A stretch of DNA of 64,000 bases from Streptomyces sp. YS415 (GCF_023544665.1 NZ_JAMJFL010000013.1:62001-126000), one strand, 5' to 3'. Shown: positions 43,923 through 53,109, numbered from the stretch's first letter. Notes: generated by a model not told the origin, from the letters alone. Numbers and translations are program-made.

Positions 43923-44384
43923 ATGATTGATGCCTCGAACGATGTGTACATCCTGCTCGTGCTCGCTCTCGGCCTTGGCGGCATGGTCGCCACGGTGTGG
44001 CTGGCCATCCGTGCAGCCGTCCTGTTGACGCGCGCCGGCAGGCATCGAACCCTCCTGGCTCTGCTCAGGGCTTCCGCTGCCCTGACGTGGATGTGCGCTG
44101 TAGGGGTGTACACCTGGGGTGCTCTGCATCTGATGCTGCTGGACGAAAGTTCGCAAGCACAGGAGTGCGCGGAGCGGTTGACGCGAGAGCAGGTCAAGTC
44201 CGTTGAGGGGTACGAGTATTCGTTCGTCCCGCTGCGCTTCACGTGCCGAGTAGCGGGTGGGCAAACCTACGACGCCGTTGTGCCCGGATACGTGAACCCT
44301 GCAGCGGCCATTTTGAGTGTTTCCGCGGCTGTTCTGACAGCCATCACACGCTCGCACAGCCAGCGTAAGGAGATAACGAAGTGA
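43923..44384 (+). CDS. Small membrane protein of the glycoside-hydrolase operon
   Basis: This 153-aa protein starts 12 bases after the large hydrolase gene. It has hydrophobic helices at about residues 8-36 (ILLVLALGLGGMVATVWLA), 46-70 and 120-140. A middle extracytoplasmic loop has two Cys (AQECAERL and RFTCRVAGG). No family is recognised. Its last codons overlap the start of the next gene (GTGA), so it is co-translated with it. A holin-like or anchoring role would fit the context but is not shown. Confidence 0.7.
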   Translation: MIDASNDVYILLVLALGLGGMVATVWLAIRAAVLLTRAGRHRTLLALLRASAALTWMCAVGVYTWGALHLMLLDESSQAQECAERLTREQVKSVEGYEYSFVPLRFTCRVAGGQTYDAVVPGYVNPAAAILSVSAAVLTAITRSHSQRKEITK

Positions 44385-45124
44385 CAGAATCCCCTTCCCG
44401 TCGGACCATACTGCGGCGCTTCTCTGCCGTAGCCGTCGGTGCGGCAGTCGGCTCGCAGGTACTGTCCCTTCCTGCCGGCGCGGCCAACAGGGATCCCGAC
44501 CTGGACAAGTTGCGCGAGTCAGTCCGCAAGGCGCAGGAGCGCAACAAACGTGTACAGTCTGGCATTCCATCAAAAAATGGCTGGGAGATGGAGAAAGTCG
44601 CGGACAATCACGGCAGCGTTTACGGCAGACCCGTGCCCGGAGTCCCCATCGCGGATGTCCAAATGCGGATGGCCGAGGTAGAAACCGTCCTCGTACATGT
44701 CATCAGCCGCTTCCACTATGAGATTGACAGCCTCCGCAAGGGCGACGTGAGCGGCTGGCGTAAGCCGGGATCCGTTCGCAAGGGACTTGGCGAGTCCAAC
44801 CTCGCGTCCGGTACAGCCGTCCAGATCCGACCGGGCTCCTACCCTTCGGGCGCGCGGGGAGGTTTCTACCCGATGGAAGAGTTGGTCATCAGGGACATTC
44901 TCGCCGAGTGTGAGGGCGTGGTGCGTTGGGGCGGAGACGACCGGAATCCGGACGAGTCTCTCTTCTACATCGATGTGCCGCCGGGCGATGCGCGTCTGAT
45001 CCAGGTCGCTCAAAAGATCAGAGAGTGGAACTACACGCCAGGGAAGGGTTCCGGGGTTCTCGTAGACCCACTTCAGCCGCAGCGTCGTAAGGCCGCAAAA
45101 CGACTGGCTGCTCAGCAGGCATGA
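44381..45124 (+). CDS. Tat-exported M15-peptidase-like protein lacking zinc ligands
   Basis: This 247-aa protein has a twin-arginine signal (SRRTILRRF, then SAVAVGAAVGSQVLSLPAGAA). The mature part follows the M15 D,D-/L,D-carboxypeptidase pattern over its whole length: VLVHVISRFHYEI, ESNLASGTAVQIRPG, GARGGFYP, RDILAECEGVVRWGGD and DESLFYID. In active enzymes the equivalents are SNHASGTAxD and DEMHFEI. Here the three zinc ligands are replaced by Leu141, Gln148 and Leu194. It is therefore probably a non-catalytic peptidoglycan-peptide binding protein. GTG at 44381 has AAGGAG upstream and overlaps the preceding stop. A strong terminator follows. Confidence 0.82.
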   Translation: MTESPSRRTILRRFSAVAVGAAVGSQVLSLPAGAANRDPDLDKLRESVRKAQERNKRVQSGIPSKNGWEMEKVADNHGSVYGRPVPGVPIADVQMRMAEVETVLVHVISRFHYEIDSLRKGDVSGWRKPGSVRKGLGESNLASGTAVQIRPGSYPSGARGGFYPMEELVIRDILAECEGVVRWGGDDRNPDESLFYIDVPPGDARLIQVAQKIREWNYTPGKGSGVLVDPLQPQRRKAAKRLAAQQA

Positions 45125-45134
45125 CGTACACAAG

Positions 45135-45175
45135 AGCAGGGTTCCTTGCCGCAGCTGGCGGGAAGGAACCCTGCT
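45135..45175 (+). terminator. Terminator of the three-gene cell-wall operon
   Basis: A perfect 13-bp stem (AGCAGGGTTCCTT at 45135-45147 with 45163-45175) is extended inside by GCC/GGC and followed by TTTGCT. It begins 10 bases after the stop codon. Confidence 0.85.
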
Positions 45176-46397
45176 TTGCTGTGTCGCCCGAAAGATCCTG
45201 GGCTCAGAGCTTGCAGGGGATCAAGGTGTTGCCTCCCGACCTGAGAGTCGTTGGCGCGGTATGCGCATCCCTGACGCGACCCGTAATCAACTCGCTATGG
45301 AATTAAGGCGGTTGCTTCCGATTCTTGAACGAGCGGCAGCGGCGGCTGTCGACGCCCGTGGAGGCCCCGGTGAGTGGAACGACGGGAGGAGCAACTGCCG
45401 GACGATGCCACGACGTTACGCTGCGCCTACTTGCGCAGGTGGAGGCCCAAGACACTGACAGGCGGTAGTCGCTGGCCTTCGAACTCACCGTGACCGCGCG
45501 CTCCGGGCGCTGGACCATCGCAGCGCTTCACAACCGCGGACCCGCGGGGCGGGGGTGAGCGCTCGTGTGATGCTCGCGGGCAAGCAACAGCTTCCGCGGC
45601 TGCTGCATCACGCCAATCCGGGCGGCTGCCCGATCGGGTGCGCGAAATACACGCGGCTGTCCACACCCTGCTCGACCTAGGGTGTCGGCCCGCGGACAAT
45701 CGCCCGCCGGCTCGGTCTGGCCCGCAACACCGTGCGTCGCCTGGCGCACGCGACCACCGCGGACGGCTTGCTGGTCGGGCGGTAGGCCGGCCTACGCAGC
45801 ATCCTCGATCCGTTCAAACCCCATCTGCGCCGGCAGGGGGCCGAGGGCTGCACAGTCACCCACCGGCTGTTCGAGGATCTCCGTGACCGCGGATACGCGG
45901 GCGGCGAAGGTGTCGTACGCCGTCACATGCACCAGCTCCGCACACCCTTTCCCCACGACGATCCGCCCCGCCAAGTCCGTCCGCGCGAGTCTTGACGGCC
46001 GGCTCACCCGCCGCCCCGAGCACCTCGACGACGACCAAGCACCACACCTTCGGTCAATTTCCCTCCCGATACCCCGCGCGCGGGGCCCACGGAACGAGCG
46101 TGTCCAAGCCGACGACCTGCCAGCCCTGCACGGTTCAGCCTTATCGGCTTGCCTCAACGCTGCCCCTGTCTGCCAGCTACCTGCCAGCGCGAGGAGGGCA
46201 GCAATAGCCGCCGATTCCATGGTCATCGCCGCTCGTTCCTGCGCCGCACTCTCGTAACGGTGCCGGAGGATTTTCCGGAATGTGACGTTCCAGGCTTTCG
46301 GTGTGAAGGGCGGGGTACGCGCGCGTTCATGGCGTGGCCGATACCACTGGAGCGGCGCGCCCGACACATGTGCCGATAGAGGGACGAGGAGCACAGA
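45176..46397. other. Intergenic region holding transposase debris
   Basis: About 1.2 kb without an intact gene. The recognisable content is an ISL3-type transposase fragment (45638-45995). A short frame before it (45261-45458, with LAMELRRLLPILERAAAAAVDARGG split by frame) is protein-like but unidentified. GAGGAG at the right end belongs to the lipoprotein gene. Confidence 0.45.
45638..45995 (+). mobile_element. ISL3-family transposase remnant (central part)
   Basis: The plus strand encodes VREIHAAVHTLLDLGC and then, in another frame, TIARRLGLARNTVRRLAHATT, a stop, and LDPFKPHLRRQGAEGCT, LFEDLRDRGYAGGEGVVRRHM and QLRTPFPHDD. This is the helix-turn-helix middle region of ISL3 transposases (IARxLGLxRxTVRR; YLxxRxxEGCxxxxxLxxEL). 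It contains at least one frameshift and one internal stop. The ends are lost. Confidence 0.8.
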
Positions 46398-47132
46398 ATG
46401 CGTTTAGACAGGCGGGTCGCAATGATGGCAGTGGCCGGCATATGCGCCTTGGGCGCGACTGGCTGCGGCTCGGACGACAGCGCCGAGGAAGCGTTCGAGG
46501 GTGAGAGCGCGGATGCGATCGCGGCGAAGGCTGTCGAGGCGACCAGGGATGCCGCTTCCATGCGCATGAAGGGTCAGGTCGCGGAGTCCGGCCAGAGCAT
46601 CTCCATCGACATGGCGGTGGACAACCGGAGCAACTGCGAGGGGACCATCACCCAGGGTGGCTCGAAGGCCGAGGTGCGACGGACGGGCGAGACTCTCTAT
46701 CTCAAGGGCGACGAGAAGTACTGGCAGACGAGCCTCAAGGGTCAGCCGGGATCGGACAAGGCCGTGGACAAGGCGGCCGGCAAGTGGGTCAAGGTCCCCG
46801 GCCAGGACGACGAGATGGCCGGCATGTGCGACAAGCAGAAGCTGGTCGCCGCACTGGACGAGGACAAGTCCGAGCGTCAGGGCATGAAGAAGGACGGCAC
46901 CGCCGAGGTCGACGGGACGGAGGCCGTCAAACTCACCAAGGAGTCCGGCGGCGAGACACACACTCTGTTTGTCGCCGCCGAAGGCGAGCCCTACGTCCTC
47001 AAGTCCGTCGTGGAAGGCGGCGACGCCCCGCAGTCCACGACCTTCAGCAACTACGGCGACAAGGTCGAGCCCGAACAGCCCGCGGCCGGGGACAGCGTGA
47101 GCATCGAGGAGATCGTGGGCGCCTCGTCGTAG
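46398..47132 (+). CDS. LppX/LprAFG-like lipoprotein
   Basis: This 244-aa protein has a lipoprotein signal (RRVAMMAVAGICALGATGC, Cys near residue 23). The mature domain begins SDDSAEEAFEGESADAIAAKAVEA and contains AASMRMKGQ and GKWVKVPGQDDEMAGMCDK. The pattern is that of actinobacterial lipoproteins related to LppX/LprG, which bind lipids or act in cell-surface assembly. GAGGAG lies 7 bases before the ATG. The gene is flanked by two inverted ISL3 transposase fragments and followed by a perfect terminator. Confidence 0.83.
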   Translation: MRLDRRVAMMAVAGICALGATGCGSDDSAEEAFEGESADAIAAKAVEATRDAASMRMKGQVAESGQSISIDMAVDNRSNCEGTITQGGSKAEVRRTGETLYLKGDEKYWQTSLKGQPGSDKAVDKAAGKWVKVPGQDDEMAGMCDKQKLVAALDEDKSERQGMKKDGTAEVDGTEAVKLTKESGGETHTLFVAAEGEPYVLKSVVEGGDAPQSTTFSNYGDKVEPEQPAAGDSVSIEEIVGASS

Positions 47133-47239
47133 GACGCAGCAGTCACACGTGGCTGGCGGGAGGCATCGAAAGCCCAGCCGCCCCCTCACCACCCGATCCG
47201 GCGGCTGCCGTGGCCCATTCCGGCAGTCCTGCGAAGCCT

Positions 47240-47276
47240 CCGGAGACAGCCAGGCCAACCGCCTGGCTGTCTCCGG
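47240..47276 (+). terminator. Perfect hairpin terminator after the lipoprotein gene
   Basis: A perfect 16-bp stem (CCGGAGACAGCCAGGC at 47240-47255 with 47261-47276) and a 5-base loop lie 108 bases downstream of the stop codon. Confidence 0.8.
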
Positions 47277-47505
47277 TGCCGGTGAGCGGGACAGCGGGGC
47301 TTGCACTGCCGTCGCCGCCGTAGGAGCCCGCCTCCGTCGAGTCACACTGTGTCGGTGCGCAGATCGGCAGCTGCCACCTGGCACCTCACCTGACCTGCCA
47401 GCTCCCACCACTCGGGCTGGGAACAAGGTGTTGCCGGACGGACGCCGGGGTTCCATGGTGGTCTCGCGCCCCAACTCGCTCTGAGGTGCGACGTTGCAGG
47501 CTTCG

Positions 47506-47745
47506 TCATGCGAGTATCTGGCGCTTGCGCATCTTGCTGCAGTCAACGTGGCCTTCGACGATGCCGGAGTTCCAAGGCAGGGCCATTCCGACGATGACGG
47601 CGTTGATGTCGCGGTCGATGCCGACATCGATGGTGTGGAGGCTGGGCACGTCGTCCTGCAGGACGGCGTCGAGCCAGACCGGAGACGCTGGCCCTGGCGG
47701 TCGGTGGGCCTTGACGCGAAGGACCAGACGTGAGCAGGCAGCCGG
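47506..47745 (-). mobile_element. ISL3-family transposase remnant (C-terminal part)
   Basis: The leftward frame encodes VWLDAVLQDDVPSLHTIDVG and then IDRDINAVIVGMALPWNSGIVEGHVDCSKMRKRQ, the conserved end of ISL3 transposases (LPWSSGxVEGxVNRIKxxKRQMYGRA). A stop follows at 47506. It is inverted relative to the fragment at 45638. Confidence 0.8.
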
Positions 47746-47817
47746 CCACCACTGCCACCACGGCCCGCCGACTGCTCTCGGGGCGGGTCTCAGCTCGTCC
47801 TGTTCCAGAGAAGTCGG

Positions 47818-48597
47818 TCAGCCGCGCACGTGCAGTCCGAAACCCGTGCGACCCGCCGGTTCCAGCCCTTCCTTCAGGCGCAACGAGGGGATCTCGTAGT
47901 CGCCGAAGTTCTGCCGCCGGAATGCGATCGGCTCGGTCGACTCCAGGGTGAGCAGGCGCTGTTCGAATGCCTTGGCGACGTCCGAATAGTCTTCGCCGGT
48001 CATCCGGTCAGCGCCGTACAGCACGAACGGCGGCAGCACCTCGATGCCCGGGAAGTAGAGGATGCCGTGCTGGATCGGGAACAGCAGATCGTCGATGGGG
48101 CCGTTGATCCCGCGAGCGGCGTAATGCGACTCCGGGCCGCCCGCGGTCACCGACAGCAGAGCCCTCCTGCCGGCGAGGGTGCCTTCGCCGAAGCGCTCGC
48201 CGTACTTGGTGTCGCTGTGCTCGCCGACGCCGTATGCGAAGTGGTACGTGAAGACCCGGTCCACCCAGCCCTTGAGGATCGCGGGCATCGTGTACCACCA
48301 CAGCGGGAACTGGAAAATGATCGTGTCGGCCCACAGCAGCTTCTCTTGCTCGGCGAGTACGTCCGCGGTGAGTGTCCTGGAGTCGAAGGCCCGGCCCGAG
48401 TCCAGGGCGACCTTCAGCGGACGCGAGGCGTTGGGGCCGTAGTCCGCGGCGTCCACGACCGCCTTCCAGTTCATCGCGTACAGATCGCTCACCCGTACCT
48501 CGTGCCCGGCCCTCGACAGCGTGGACACCGCGAGGTCCTTCAGGGAGCCGTTGAGGGACTTCGGCTCCGGGTGGGCGTAGACGATGAGCGTCTTCAT
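47818..48597 (-). CDS. NAD(P)H:quinone oxidoreductase-like flavoprotein (NQO1 family)
   Basis: This 259-aa protein matches the flavodoxin-like quinone reductase family: MKTLIVYAHPEPKSLNGSL at the phosphate-binding loop, FQFPLWWYTMPAILKGWVDR at the active site, and SVTAGGPESHY. It would bind FAD and reduce quinones with NAD(P)H. AAGGAG precedes the ATG at 48597. It is divergent from an XRE-type regulator, a gene pair very common in Streptomyces, so it is probably induced by quinones or similar electrophiles. Confidence 0.92.
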   Translation of the reverse strand: MKTLIVYAHPEPKSLNGSLKDLAVSTLSRAGHEVRVSDLYAMNWKAVVDAADYGPNASRPLKVALDSGRAFDSRTLTADVLAEQEKLLWADTIIFQFPLWWYTMPAILKGWVDRVFTYHFAYGVGEHSDTKYGERFGEGTLAGRRALLSVTAGGPESHYAARGINGPIDDLLFPIQHGILYFPGIEVLPPFVLYGADRMTGEDYSDVAKAFEQRLLTLESTEPIAFRRQNFGDYEIPSLRLKEGLEPAGRTGFGLHVRG

Positions 48598-48736
48598 GGG
48601 AACTCCTTCGGATCGGATGCCTCCGATCCTGGACGCCACGGCGCCCGGCGTTCAGGGGCTCATGTTCCGTCGGACGGGACTTCCTGGTAACGGCAGGACC
48701 ACCATCACGGGCCTGCGCCGAGGCCATACTCGGTAC

Positions 48737-49585
48737 ATGGACGATCTCGCGGGCTTCCTGCGGACCCGGCGTTCCCGGGTCGACCCGGCGGCTGCCGGCA
48801 TCCCCACCGACAGCCGCCGCCGGGTCGAAGGGCTGCGCCGCGAAGAGGTCGCGCACCTGTCCGGAGTGAGCGTCGACTACTACGTCCGGCTGGAGCAGGG
48901 CCGCGCGACCCAGCCCTCCGAGCAGGTTCTCGACGCCCTCGCCCGCGTCCTCGGCCTCGACGAGACCGAACGCGGACACCTCTACCGGCTTGCCCGGCAG
49001 CGCCGCCACCGCGCGAAGGCGCCAGGCGGGCGACTCCGGCCGGAGCTGCTGCGCGTCCTTGACCTGGTATCCGACGCGCCCGCGCTGATCATGAACCACC
49101 GCATGGACGTACTCGCCGGAAACCGCCTCGCCAAACTCCTCTACGGCCGCCCGATGCCGGGCCTGAACACCGCACGGCACATCTTCCTCGAGGAAGCCGA
49201 GCGCGGACTGTACGCGGACTGGGAGAACTGCACCCTCGACGTGGTCGGGCACCTGCGCCTGGCCGCCGGCAAGTACCCCGAGGATCCCCGCCTGGCTTCG
49301 CTCATCGGCGAGTTGGCGATGGGCAGCGAACGCTTCCGTCGCCTCTGGGCACGCGCGGACGTGCGCGCCCGCAGTCATGGACGTAAGACGTACCGGCACC
49401 CCTTGGTCGGACTGCTGGAACTGCACCATGAAAACTTCGCCCTGCCGAACGAATCAGGCATCGAGCTACTGGTGCTGTCCGCGTCCCCCGCCAGCCCCGC
49501 CGAGGACGGACTGCGCCTGCTCGCTGGCTTGTCCGCTGACGACAGCAATGCACATCCCCCAGCGAACGCCCACATCCGCGAGTAA
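48737..49585 (+). CDS. XRE-family regulator (MmyB-like)
   Basis: This 282-aa protein has an N-terminal helix-turn-helix (RRVEGLRREEVAHLSGVSVDYYVRLEQGR). The C-terminal MmyB-like ligand-binding domain is from about residue 110 (DAPALIMNHRMDVLAGNRLA, then PLVGLLELHHENFALP). This architecture binds a small hydrophobic ligand and controls adjacent oxidoreductase genes. It is transcribed away from the quinone reductase, and the ATG at 48737 begins the usual DLAGFLRTRRSRV. Confidence 0.92.
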   Translation: MDDLAGFLRTRRSRVDPAAAGIPTDSRRRVEGLRREEVAHLSGVSVDYYVRLEQGRATQPSEQVLDALARVLGLDETERGHLYRLARQRRHRAKAPGGRLRPELLRVLDLVSDAPALIMNHRMDVLAGNRLAKLLYGRPMPGLNTARHIFLEEAERGLYADWENCTLDVVGHLRLAAGKYPEDPRLASLIGELAMGSERFRRLWARADVRARSHGRKTYRHPLVGLLELHHENFALPNESGIELLVLSASPASPAEDGLRLLAGLSADDSNAHPPANAHIRE

Positions 49586-49586
49586 C

Positions 49587-49975
49587 TCCGACGCGGGACG
49601 CGTTCATCGTCGCGGACGCGGCCCGCGCGATGCCCTACACGCTGCGGGCGATCGACGGCGAGGACGAGACGATCGCCGAGCTGGAGATGATCGTCGGTTT
49701 CGACGACGATCTGTCCGGTGAAGCGACCCGCGTCGCCAACCGGCCCCATGGCCCTGCTGACGCAGGTCCATCCGTCGCTGGAGCGGGTGTTGGGGCCGTG
49801 GTTGCCACACCCGGCCGTCCTCACACTGCTGGAACGGTTCGGGGTCGCCGGCCCAGATCCGCAAGGCCGGACGGCGGCGGCTGGTCACCCTGTTACGGCC
49901 GGAGGCCCCGCGGATGGCCGAGCGGCTGGTCGAGGACATCTTCGCCGCGCTGGACGAGCAGACCGTGGCGCGGGA
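49587..49975 (+). mobile_element. IS110-family transposase remnant (N-terminal to middle part)
   Basis: Three plus-strand frames in succession encode DAFIVADAARAMPYTLRAID, ELEMIVGFDDDLSGEATRVANR, then LTQVHPSLERVLGPWLPHPAVLTLLERFG, then AQIRKAGRRRLVTLLRPEAPRMAERLVEDIF (split over frames). This is the deddh-type part of IS110 transposases. At least two frameshifts are present and the C-terminal half is missing. Confidence 0.82.
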
Positions 49976-49989
49976 GGTGGCACCGCCCA

Positions 49990-50560
49990 CGCTCTTGCGG
50001 GAACCGGAGTGCCCTGATGGGGCATGCACCGTCAGGGTGGCCCGCCACAGGCCTCGCCCGCCGACCACGACCTCCTCCGTGCCCGGGTAGCCGATCATCA
50101 CCCCGGCAGGCCGGACCGCCTGCGGATCAGCGAGGTAGGCGCGGGCGCCGCCAAAGCCGCCAGTGTGCTCGTCGACATCCAAGAGCACCGCCAGCCCGCC
50201 GGCCAGGTCAACGGCGCGATCCGCGAGGTGGGCGGCAATGGGGCAGAACACCGCCGCGGCGAGCATGCAGTCCACCGGGCCCCGGCCGCGCAGTCACCCG
50301 TCCACCACATCCCCAGGCGGGTGGGAAGGATCAGGCGGTCTCATCACCGGAAGGAGCGGTGTCCACGCGCGCATCCAACGTCCACCAGGCGCCGGGCCTC
50401 TCACCGGGGATCTCCACCCGCAACCCCACCACAGCACCCACCGGGTCTGGGCCGACTGCGACAGACTCTCAAGTACGGTTCTCCCTCCCTGGAGTTGCGC
50501 CGCTGCCGGCAGCACAAGAACGGCGTCGATCGTCTCCACCACTCGCGCAGACGCGCGCCC
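49990..50560 (-). pseudogene. Decayed M20-family metallopeptidase (ArgE/DapE-like)
   Basis: On the minus strand one frame encodes VVGLRVEIPGERPGAWWTL followed by DARVDTAPSGDE, matching the metal-binding HVDTAP region. Another gives LRGRGPVDCMLAAAV, matching the GRGAxDMKGG region, and LLDVDEHTGGFGGARAYLADP with VMIGYPGTEEVVVGGRG, matching the central part of M20 peptidases. There are frameshifts and an internal deletion in the GRG segment, and the 3' end runs into the IS110 remnant. The gene is dead. Confidence 0.7.
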
Positions 50561-50839
50561 CTCCCGCCCATGGTGACCAGACCCCGCCACCGCCACGCGA
50601 CCAAGCACAACCGCACACCCGAGTTACGTGCAGGGCGCGTCACGGGGAGGGCCCAGGTGAGGCGTGTTCTGGAGCCGTCTTGTTCGTTGATGAGGCATGA
50701 AGATCACGCGGGTGGTCCTTCCTCATGAACGGACCCGGTGCAGTCACAGTCAGTCCCTCTCAGTCCGATGGGGCGGTCGAGGCCTTCTGCCCTCGATCCA
50801 CGGCCGTTCGCCCGTCGACGTTGCCGGGAGGGTCAGCCG

Positions 50840-51913
50840 GTGACCTCAGGCGTGATGGACGCTCAGGAGATCGATCTCGGTGCGGTGCGGGAGCAAGTCG
50901 ACGCGGTGCTGGAGGACTTCCTCGCAAGCAAGGCTCGCGCAGCCACTGGACGGGCCCATCCCGTCGAGGTGGTGGACACCTTGCGGGACTTCCTCGCCGC
51001 TGGCGGCAAACGTATCCGCGCCCTGCTGTGTGTGGTCGGTTGGCATGCCGCCGACAGAGACGAGGACGCCGCGGCCGTCCTGCGAGTGGCGGCGTCCCTG
51101 GAGCTGTTCGTGGCGTTCGCCCTCATCCACGACGACATCATGGACGACTCGGCCACCCGCCGAGGCCGCCCTGCGGTCCACCGTGCCCTGGGGACGCGCC
51201 TTGGACCGTCCGCACGGGCGGAGCGACTCGGCGCGGGCGGCGCCCTCCTGGTCGGCAACCTCGCCCTGATCTGGGCCCAGGAGCTGCTGCACACCGCACC
51301 TCTGTCCCTCGAACGGCGTCGCAGGGTGAACGCTCTGTACGACGCGATGCTGGAGGAGGTGATGTACGGCCAGTACGTGGACGTGATGGGCACAGGCCCC
51401 GATGACGACGTCGACGCCGCTCTGCAGATCGTCCGGTACAAGACCGCCACAGCGACTGTCCAGCGTCCCCTGCAGCTGGGAGCCTCCGTCGCCGGTGCCG
51501 AGGACGCCACCCTGGACCTGTGCACCGCAGTGGGCCTGCCCCTGGGAGAGGCGTTTCAGATCAGGGATGACCTGCTGGACGTCTTCGGCAGCACGGACGG
51601 TGCGTGCACCCCCGGCCTGGGCGACCTCAGAGAGGGGAAGCGGACTGTTCTTCTCGCCCTGGGACTGGGTGCGGCCACCCCGGCGCAGCGGCGTCGCCTT
51701 CGCGACTTGGTCGGGCGGGTGGACCTGGACGAACACGGGGCGGCCGAGGTGCGGGCCATCCTGGAGGCGACTGGCGCGCGGCGGCGAACCGAGCACATGA
51801 TCGCTTCACGTTACGAACAGGTCCTGCGGGTGCTGAAGACGGCCGCACTGCCGCCGGCCGCGTCCCGGGCTCTCCACGGACTGGCCCTCACCGCCACTCG
51901 GTACACCTCCTGA
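50840..51913 (+). CDS. Polyprenyl diphosphate synthase (probable GGPP-type)
   Basis: This 357-aa trans-prenyltransferase would condense isopentenyl diphosphate with allylic diphosphates. The first Asp-rich motif DDIMD is at residues 98-102 and the second is in FQIRDDLLDVFG. The GGKRIR isopentenyl-binding motif is at 55-60. A Phe lies five residues before the first Asp (Phe93), which in type I enzymes limits the product to about C20 (geranylgeranyl diphosphate). GTG at 50840 has GGGAGG at 50826-50832. A second, different synthase follows after about 100 bases, and both converge on the acyltransferase/ABC operon. Confidence 0.93.
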   Translation: MTSGVMDAQEIDLGAVREQVDAVLEDFLASKARAATGRAHPVEVVDTLRDFLAAGGKRIRALLCVVGWHAADRDEDAAAVLRVAASLELFVAFALIHDDIMDDSATRRGRPAVHRALGTRLGPSARAERLGAGGALLVGNLALIWAQELLHTAPLSLERRRRVNALYDAMLEEVMYGQYVDVMGTGPDDDVDAALQIVRYKTATATVQRPLQLGASVAGAEDATLDLCTAVGLPLGEAFQIRDDLLDVFGSTDGACTPGLGDLREGKRTVLLALGLGAATPAQRRRLRDLVGRVDLDEHGAAEVRAILEATGARRRTEHMIASRYEQVLRVLKTAALPPAASRALHGLALTATRYTS

Positions 51914-52020
51914 CGCTCGTAGCTTCCGGCACCCCCGGCCGGACACCGAACTCCAGCACCATCACGCCCGTCGCGCGCCACGTCTGGTGAGCGCATGGCC
52001 TTACGAATGGAGCCGTCCTC

Positions 52021-53109
52021 GTGACCTCTACCGCTCTCCCCGCCGACCAGGTCAAAGAGCGCTTCACTGCCTACGAACGCCGCTTCAACACACGCTTCGA
52101 GCGGTACTTTCGCGACCTGGCAGACACCTTCGACGCCCCGTCGCCCAGCCGGTTCACTCCCGAATGCCTGGACTTCCTGCGGGACGTGTCCGTGCGGGGC
52201 GGCAAGCGCCTGCGGGTGGCGCTCATTTACGAGGCGGCCCGGCTGGTGACGCCGGATCCCGTGCCCGGCCTTGAGGAGGCCGCGCTGAGCATCGAACTGC
52301 TCCAGACTCACGGGCTCATCCACGACGACATCATCGATGACGGTCCCGTCCGCCGGGGCGGCCCCTCCACCTACTACGCCTATCGGGAGAGGTTCCCCGA
52401 CCATCCGCAGGACGCGCTCGGGCTGGCTGTGCTCGCCGGCGACCTCGCGCTGGTCCTGTCCCTGCAAGTACTCCTCGACTCCCCGGTCTCTCTCCCGGTC
52501 CGCCATGCCATGGTCGGAGTGCAGACTGCGGCGGCCTCCGCAACGATCGTGGGGCAGATCACGGATATCGAGCGGGACTTCACCCCCGTCCCGTCCGAAG
52601 AACTCCTGCACGCGGTGTCCGACTACAAGACCGCCCGCTACTCGGTTCTTGCTCCTCTGCAGCTGGGTCTGCTGGCCGCGGGCGAGGAGCCGGGCCGCTT
52701 CGATGCGGAACTGCGTCGCTACGCATGGCTCGTTGGCATTTACGAGACGATGCGAGACGACTACCTCGATCTGTTCGGCGATGCGCAGACCATGGGCAAA
52801 ACCATCGGCCGCGACCTGCGCGACGGCAAGCGCAGCTACACCGTCAGCGCGCTGCTGCAAGCCGTGAGCGGCCCGGAGCAGGCGGTGGTGGATGCCGCCT
52901 TCGGTGACTCCTGCTGCACCCCGGAAACGGTGGCCGCCGTCCGGGAGATCGCCACGCGGCACGGCGTCGAGCAAAAGCTGCGGGCGGACATGCAGCGTTA
53001 TGCGGAGCTGGCCTCGGCGGAAGCAGCCGGCTGGCGGCCGCGCTGGCGCGAGGAAGCCGTCACCCTCTTCGAGCACCTGCCGCTGTGGAGCGTGGAACGG
53101 GCTCTGTGA
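52021..53109 (+). CDS. Second polyprenyl diphosphate synthase
   Basis: This 362-aa prenyltransferase has GGKRLR at about residues 60-65, DDIID at 102-106 and the second Asp-rich motif in YETMRDDYLDLFG. The residue five before the first Asp is His97 rather than an aromatic residue, so its product may be different from that of the first synthase, or the two may work as a heteromeric pair. GTG at 52021 has GGAG about 10 bases upstream. The stop codon abuts the end of the convergent acyltransferase gene (53109/53110). Confidence 0.92.
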   Translation: MTSTALPADQVKERFTAYERRFNTRFERYFRDLADTFDAPSPSRFTPECLDFLRDVSVRGGKRLRVALIYEAARLVTPDPVPGLEEAALSIELLQTHGLIHDDIIDDGPVRRGGPSTYYAYRERFPDHPQDALGLAVLAGDLALVLSLQVLLDSPVSLPVRHAMVGVQTAAASATIVGQITDIERDFTPVPSEELLHAVSDYKTARYSVLAPLQLGLLAAGEEPGRFDAELRRYAWLVGIYETMRDDYLDLFGDAQTMGKTIGRDLRDGKRSYTVSALLQAVSGPEQAVVDAAFGDSCCTPETVAAVREIATRHGVEQKLRADMQRYAELASAEAAGWRPRWREEAVTLFEHLPLWSVERAL

